DNA of 62,461 bases from Acidobacteriaceae bacterium (GTDB taxonomy: Bacteria; Acidobacteriota; Terriglobia; Terriglobales; Acidobacteriaceae). Shown here in pieces: positions 60,668 to 62,461 of this stretch. Under the pieces are notes generated by a model. The model ran no database searches. It was not told where the DNA came from and worked only from the letters and a program-made list of their open reading frames with translations. Location: NCBI GenBank assembly GCA_027364815.1, contig DAHXOQ010000002.1, positions 1-62,461 of the forward strand, read 5' to 3'. Position 1 is the stretch's first letter. Each line of letters begins with the position of its first letter. Position numbers and translations under genes: made by a program.

Positions 60668-62461
60668 ATGGATCTTCAAATTTTTTTATCTAACTTTAAG
60701 CGCATCGCAGCATTGCTAATCTATCTTCTCCCGCTGGCCCTTCCTGTAACCGTACTTGAAGCTCAATCCTCGGGCTTAACTGTAGTTGCGCCACCAAGTG
60801 TCACGATCACTGCCATGCCTGCATCTATTCCGTCCGGCGCTTCAACCACTTTAACCGTCGTTGCAGTGAATGCCACTCAGGTAATCGTCACAGGTGCCGA
60901 TGGCAGCAAGTATACGCTTCAAGCAACTGGTGGGAACCAGATTGTTAAACCGACTAAAACAACTATATATTCCGTCACCGCGACTGGATCCGGGGGAAGC
61001 GTAGCTGCTACTACGACTGTGACCGTGACGGCTATTACAAAGCCAACCGTGACTATCACCGCCAAACCTCCATTGATTGTTATAGGGAGTTCATCTACCC
61101 TCACTGTCACTGCGACCAATGCATCACAGGTAATAATCACAGGAACAGATGGCAGCAGATATGTGCTGCCGGTAATCGGTGGAACTCAAGCAGTCAAGCC
61201 CGCTAAAACAACCACTTATACTGCAATCGCAACTGCGCTCGGCTCTGGAATTGGCGGGTATGTAACTGCATCTGTGACCGTGACCGTGACCGTGACCGCT
61301 AATCCTCTGCCAACTGTCAGCATCACAGCCAAACCTACTTCGATCACATCAGGCGCTTCGTCTACTTTGACCGTCGTTGCGGTTAACTCTACACAAGTCA
61401 TCGTCACTGGTACCGATGGCAGCAAATATACGTTGTCTGCAACAGGTGGAACCCAGATTGTCAAGCCCACTAAAACAACTACATACACAGTCACCGCTAC
61501 TGGACTTGGTGGAAGCATAACTGCAACTGCGACCGTGACCGTAACGGCTAATCCACCACCCACCGTCACCATCGCTGCTTTGCCTACCTCAATCACTTCA
61601 GGCGCTTCGTCTACTTTGACTGTCATTGCGGTGAACGCCACGCAAGTTATCGTAACCGGAACCGACGGCAGCAAATATGCGCTTTCAGCGACAGGTGGAA
61701 CGCAAGTTGTCAGCCCAACTACAACAACCACCTATACTGCTACCGCAACCGGCCTCGGTGGAAGCATAACGGCAACTGCGATCGTGACCGTGACGGCTAA
61801 CCCTCCGCCAGCCGTCACCATCAGTGCCATACCTACTTCGATCCCTGTAGGGAGTTCGTCTATCCTGACTATTGTTGCGACGAATGCAACTCAGGTAACC
61901 GTTACAGGGACGGATGGCAGTAAATATACGCTTCAAGCAACAGGTGGAACTCAGGCAGTTACACCAACTGCAACAACTACCTATACTGCCACAGCAACTG
62001 GACCGGGTGGGAGCATAACTGCAACTTCGACCGTGACCGTGACTCCAAATCCACCACCAACTGTCACCATTACTGCCTTGCCCACTTCTATAACTTCCGG
62101 TGGCTCATCAACACTGACCGTCGCTGCAGTAAACGCGACAAAGGTGATAATAACTGGAACCGATGGCAGCTCATATACGTTGTTGGCGAGTGGCGGCACG
62201 CAGTTGGTGAGTCCTACTGTAACGACTACATACACTGCTACAGCGACCGGGCCCGGTGGAACAATTACTGCAAATGTAACAGTAACTGTGACACCGAACC
62301 CAGCGCCGACTGTTAGCATATCGGCAAATCCTACGAACATCATTGCGGGTAATTCATCCATTTTGACCGTAGTTGCGACGAATGCAACCCAGGTGACGGT
62401 GACCGGAAACGACGGGAGCACGTATGACTTGTCAGCGACCGGAGGCACGCAGTCAGTAAGC
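60668..62461 (+). CDS. Partial secreted protein of 83-residue tandem repeats, runs off the window
   Basis: The plus-strand frame is open from ATG 60668 to the last base (598 codons, no stop). AAGAGG lies eight bases upstream. A signal peptide (IAALLIYLLPLALPVTVLEAQ) precedes seven copies of an Ig-like unit, the last incomplete, starting PTVTITA-P-SI-SG-SSTLTV and ending TTYTATATG-GGSITATVTVTAN. Each unit has the sub-motif NATQVIVTGTDGSKYTLSATGGTQ. It is probably a long surface or secreted fibre; the C-terminus and any anchor lie outside. The four minus-strand frames here (about 60919-62448) are repeat artefacts, as they mirror the repeat with no start signals. Confidence 0.85.
   Translation, partial: MDLQIFLSNFKRIAALLIYLLPLALPVTVLEAQSSGLTVVAPPSVTITAMPASIPSGASTTLTVVAVNATQVIVTGADGSKYTLQATGGNQIVKPTKTTIYSVTATGSGGSVAATTTVTVTAITKPTVTITAKPPLIVIGSSSTLTVTATNASQVIITGTDGSRYVLPVIGGTQAVKPAKTTTYTAIATALGSGIGGYVTASVTVTVTVTANPLPTVSITAKPTSITSGASSTLTVVAVNSTQVIVTGTDGSKYTLSATGGTQIVKPTKTTTYTVTATGLGGSITATATVTVTANPPPTVTIAALPTSITSGASSTLTVIAVNATQVIVTGTDGSKYALSATGGTQVVSPTTTTTYTATATGLGGSITATAIVTVTANPPPAVTISAIPTSIPVGSSSILTIVATNATQVTVTGTDGSKYTLQATGGTQAVTPTATTTYTATATGPGGSITATSTVTVTPNPPPTVTITALPTSITSGGSSTLTVAAVNATKVIITGTDGSSYTLLASGGTQLVSPTVTTTYTATATGPGGTITANVTVTVTPNPAPTVSISANPTNIIAGNSSILTVVATNATQVTVTGNDGSTYDLSATGGTQSVS
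60797..62461 (+). repeat. Seven 249-bp tandem repeat units
   Basis: Unit starts are at 60797, 61046, 61313, 61562, 61811, 62060 and 62309. The period is exactly 249 bp, except unit 2 which is 267 bp. The extra 18 bases of unit 2 include four copies of GTGACC (61274-61297), where other units have two. Middle and later units (3 to 6) are most similar, including silent positions; unit 1 and unit 2 are more diverged. The array continues past the right edge. Confidence 0.9.

Noticed and set aside
61274-61297. GTGACC repeats considered as a CRISPR-like or regulatory repeat
   Set aside because: They are four direct hexamers inside a coding repeat, without spacers, and encode Val-Thr dipeptides of the Ig-like unit.
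60919-62448. Four minus-strand frames of Val/Pro/Thr-rich sequence (60919-61140, 61216-61731, 61685-61936, 61981-62448)
   Set aside because: They are the reverse strand of the repeat array. The plus strand has a start codon, a ribosome-binding site, a signal peptide and one uninterrupted frame, so these are artefacts of codon composition.

Overview
The window reads as a chromosomal segment of an Acidobacteriota bacterium, probably class Terriglobia. That placement is inferred from gene content: a VWFA-like secreted protein of the acidobacterial type (37138-38307), many secreted Ig-like, BIG2 and MBG-type proteins, and an exopolysaccharide (EPS) locus with EpsB_2-type, FemAB and deacetylase modules. 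Base composition is close to 50% GC by eye. No transposase, integrase, CRISPR array or rRNA was seen. The only RNA gene is tRNA-Ser(GCU) at the left edge.

Region 1 (1-3800) holds the tRNA, a NarL/FixJ-type regulator whose receiver has Asn in place of the phospho-acceptor Asp, a PilZ-domain protein, and a specialised NusG paralogue whose KOW domain is cut by an in-frame TAA. All lie upstream of and co-directional with the EPS genes.

Region 2 (3852-23465, all +) is a large Wzx/Wzy-type EPS locus. It encodes a Wza-like export protein, an outer-membrane barrel, a Wzz-like co-polymerase, a BY-kinase, an initiating sugar phosphotransferase, four glycosyltransferases, a Wzy-like polymerase, a Wzx-like flippase, a degenerate nucleotidyltransferase-like protein, an amidohydrolase, an alkaline-phosphatase-fold hydrolase, a FemAB/GNAT protein and a polysaccharide deacetylase. 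Several gene pairs overlap by ATGA. Three members belong to families usually found with exosortase (XrtA) systems, but no exosortase is present in the window.

Region 3 (23719-33573) has a large duplicated secreted protein, a GH12-like glucanase, a minus-strand operon of two tandem paralogues of unknown family plus a double-ATPase KaiC-like protein, a Crp/Fnr-type regulator next to it, and a secreted protein of repeated beta domains.

Region 4 (33775-41858) has five co-directional envelope genes (TPR, nucleotidyltransferase, TonB, VWA, OmpA), then a convergent Ig-like/jelly-roll secreted protein with a recent internal duplication.

Region 5 (42520-60516) looks like a second, unusual glycan/envelope locus. 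On the minus strand are a STAS protein, a small membrane protein, a thymidylate-kinase-like enzyme, a secreted unknown, a flippase fused to a ParB/Srx-like C-terminal domain, a polyprenyl-phosphate glycosyltransferase, and a four-gene operon headed by a GT-C-like membrane protein. On the plus strand are a GH99-like hydrolase, a 1457-residue TPR/outer-membrane-barrel protein and a GT4 glycosyltransferase.

Region 6 (60668-62461) is the 5' part of a gene that runs off the right edge. It encodes a secreted protein built of an 83-residue repeat that is also a strict 249-bp DNA tandem repeat. The minus-strand reading frames across it are repeat artefacts.
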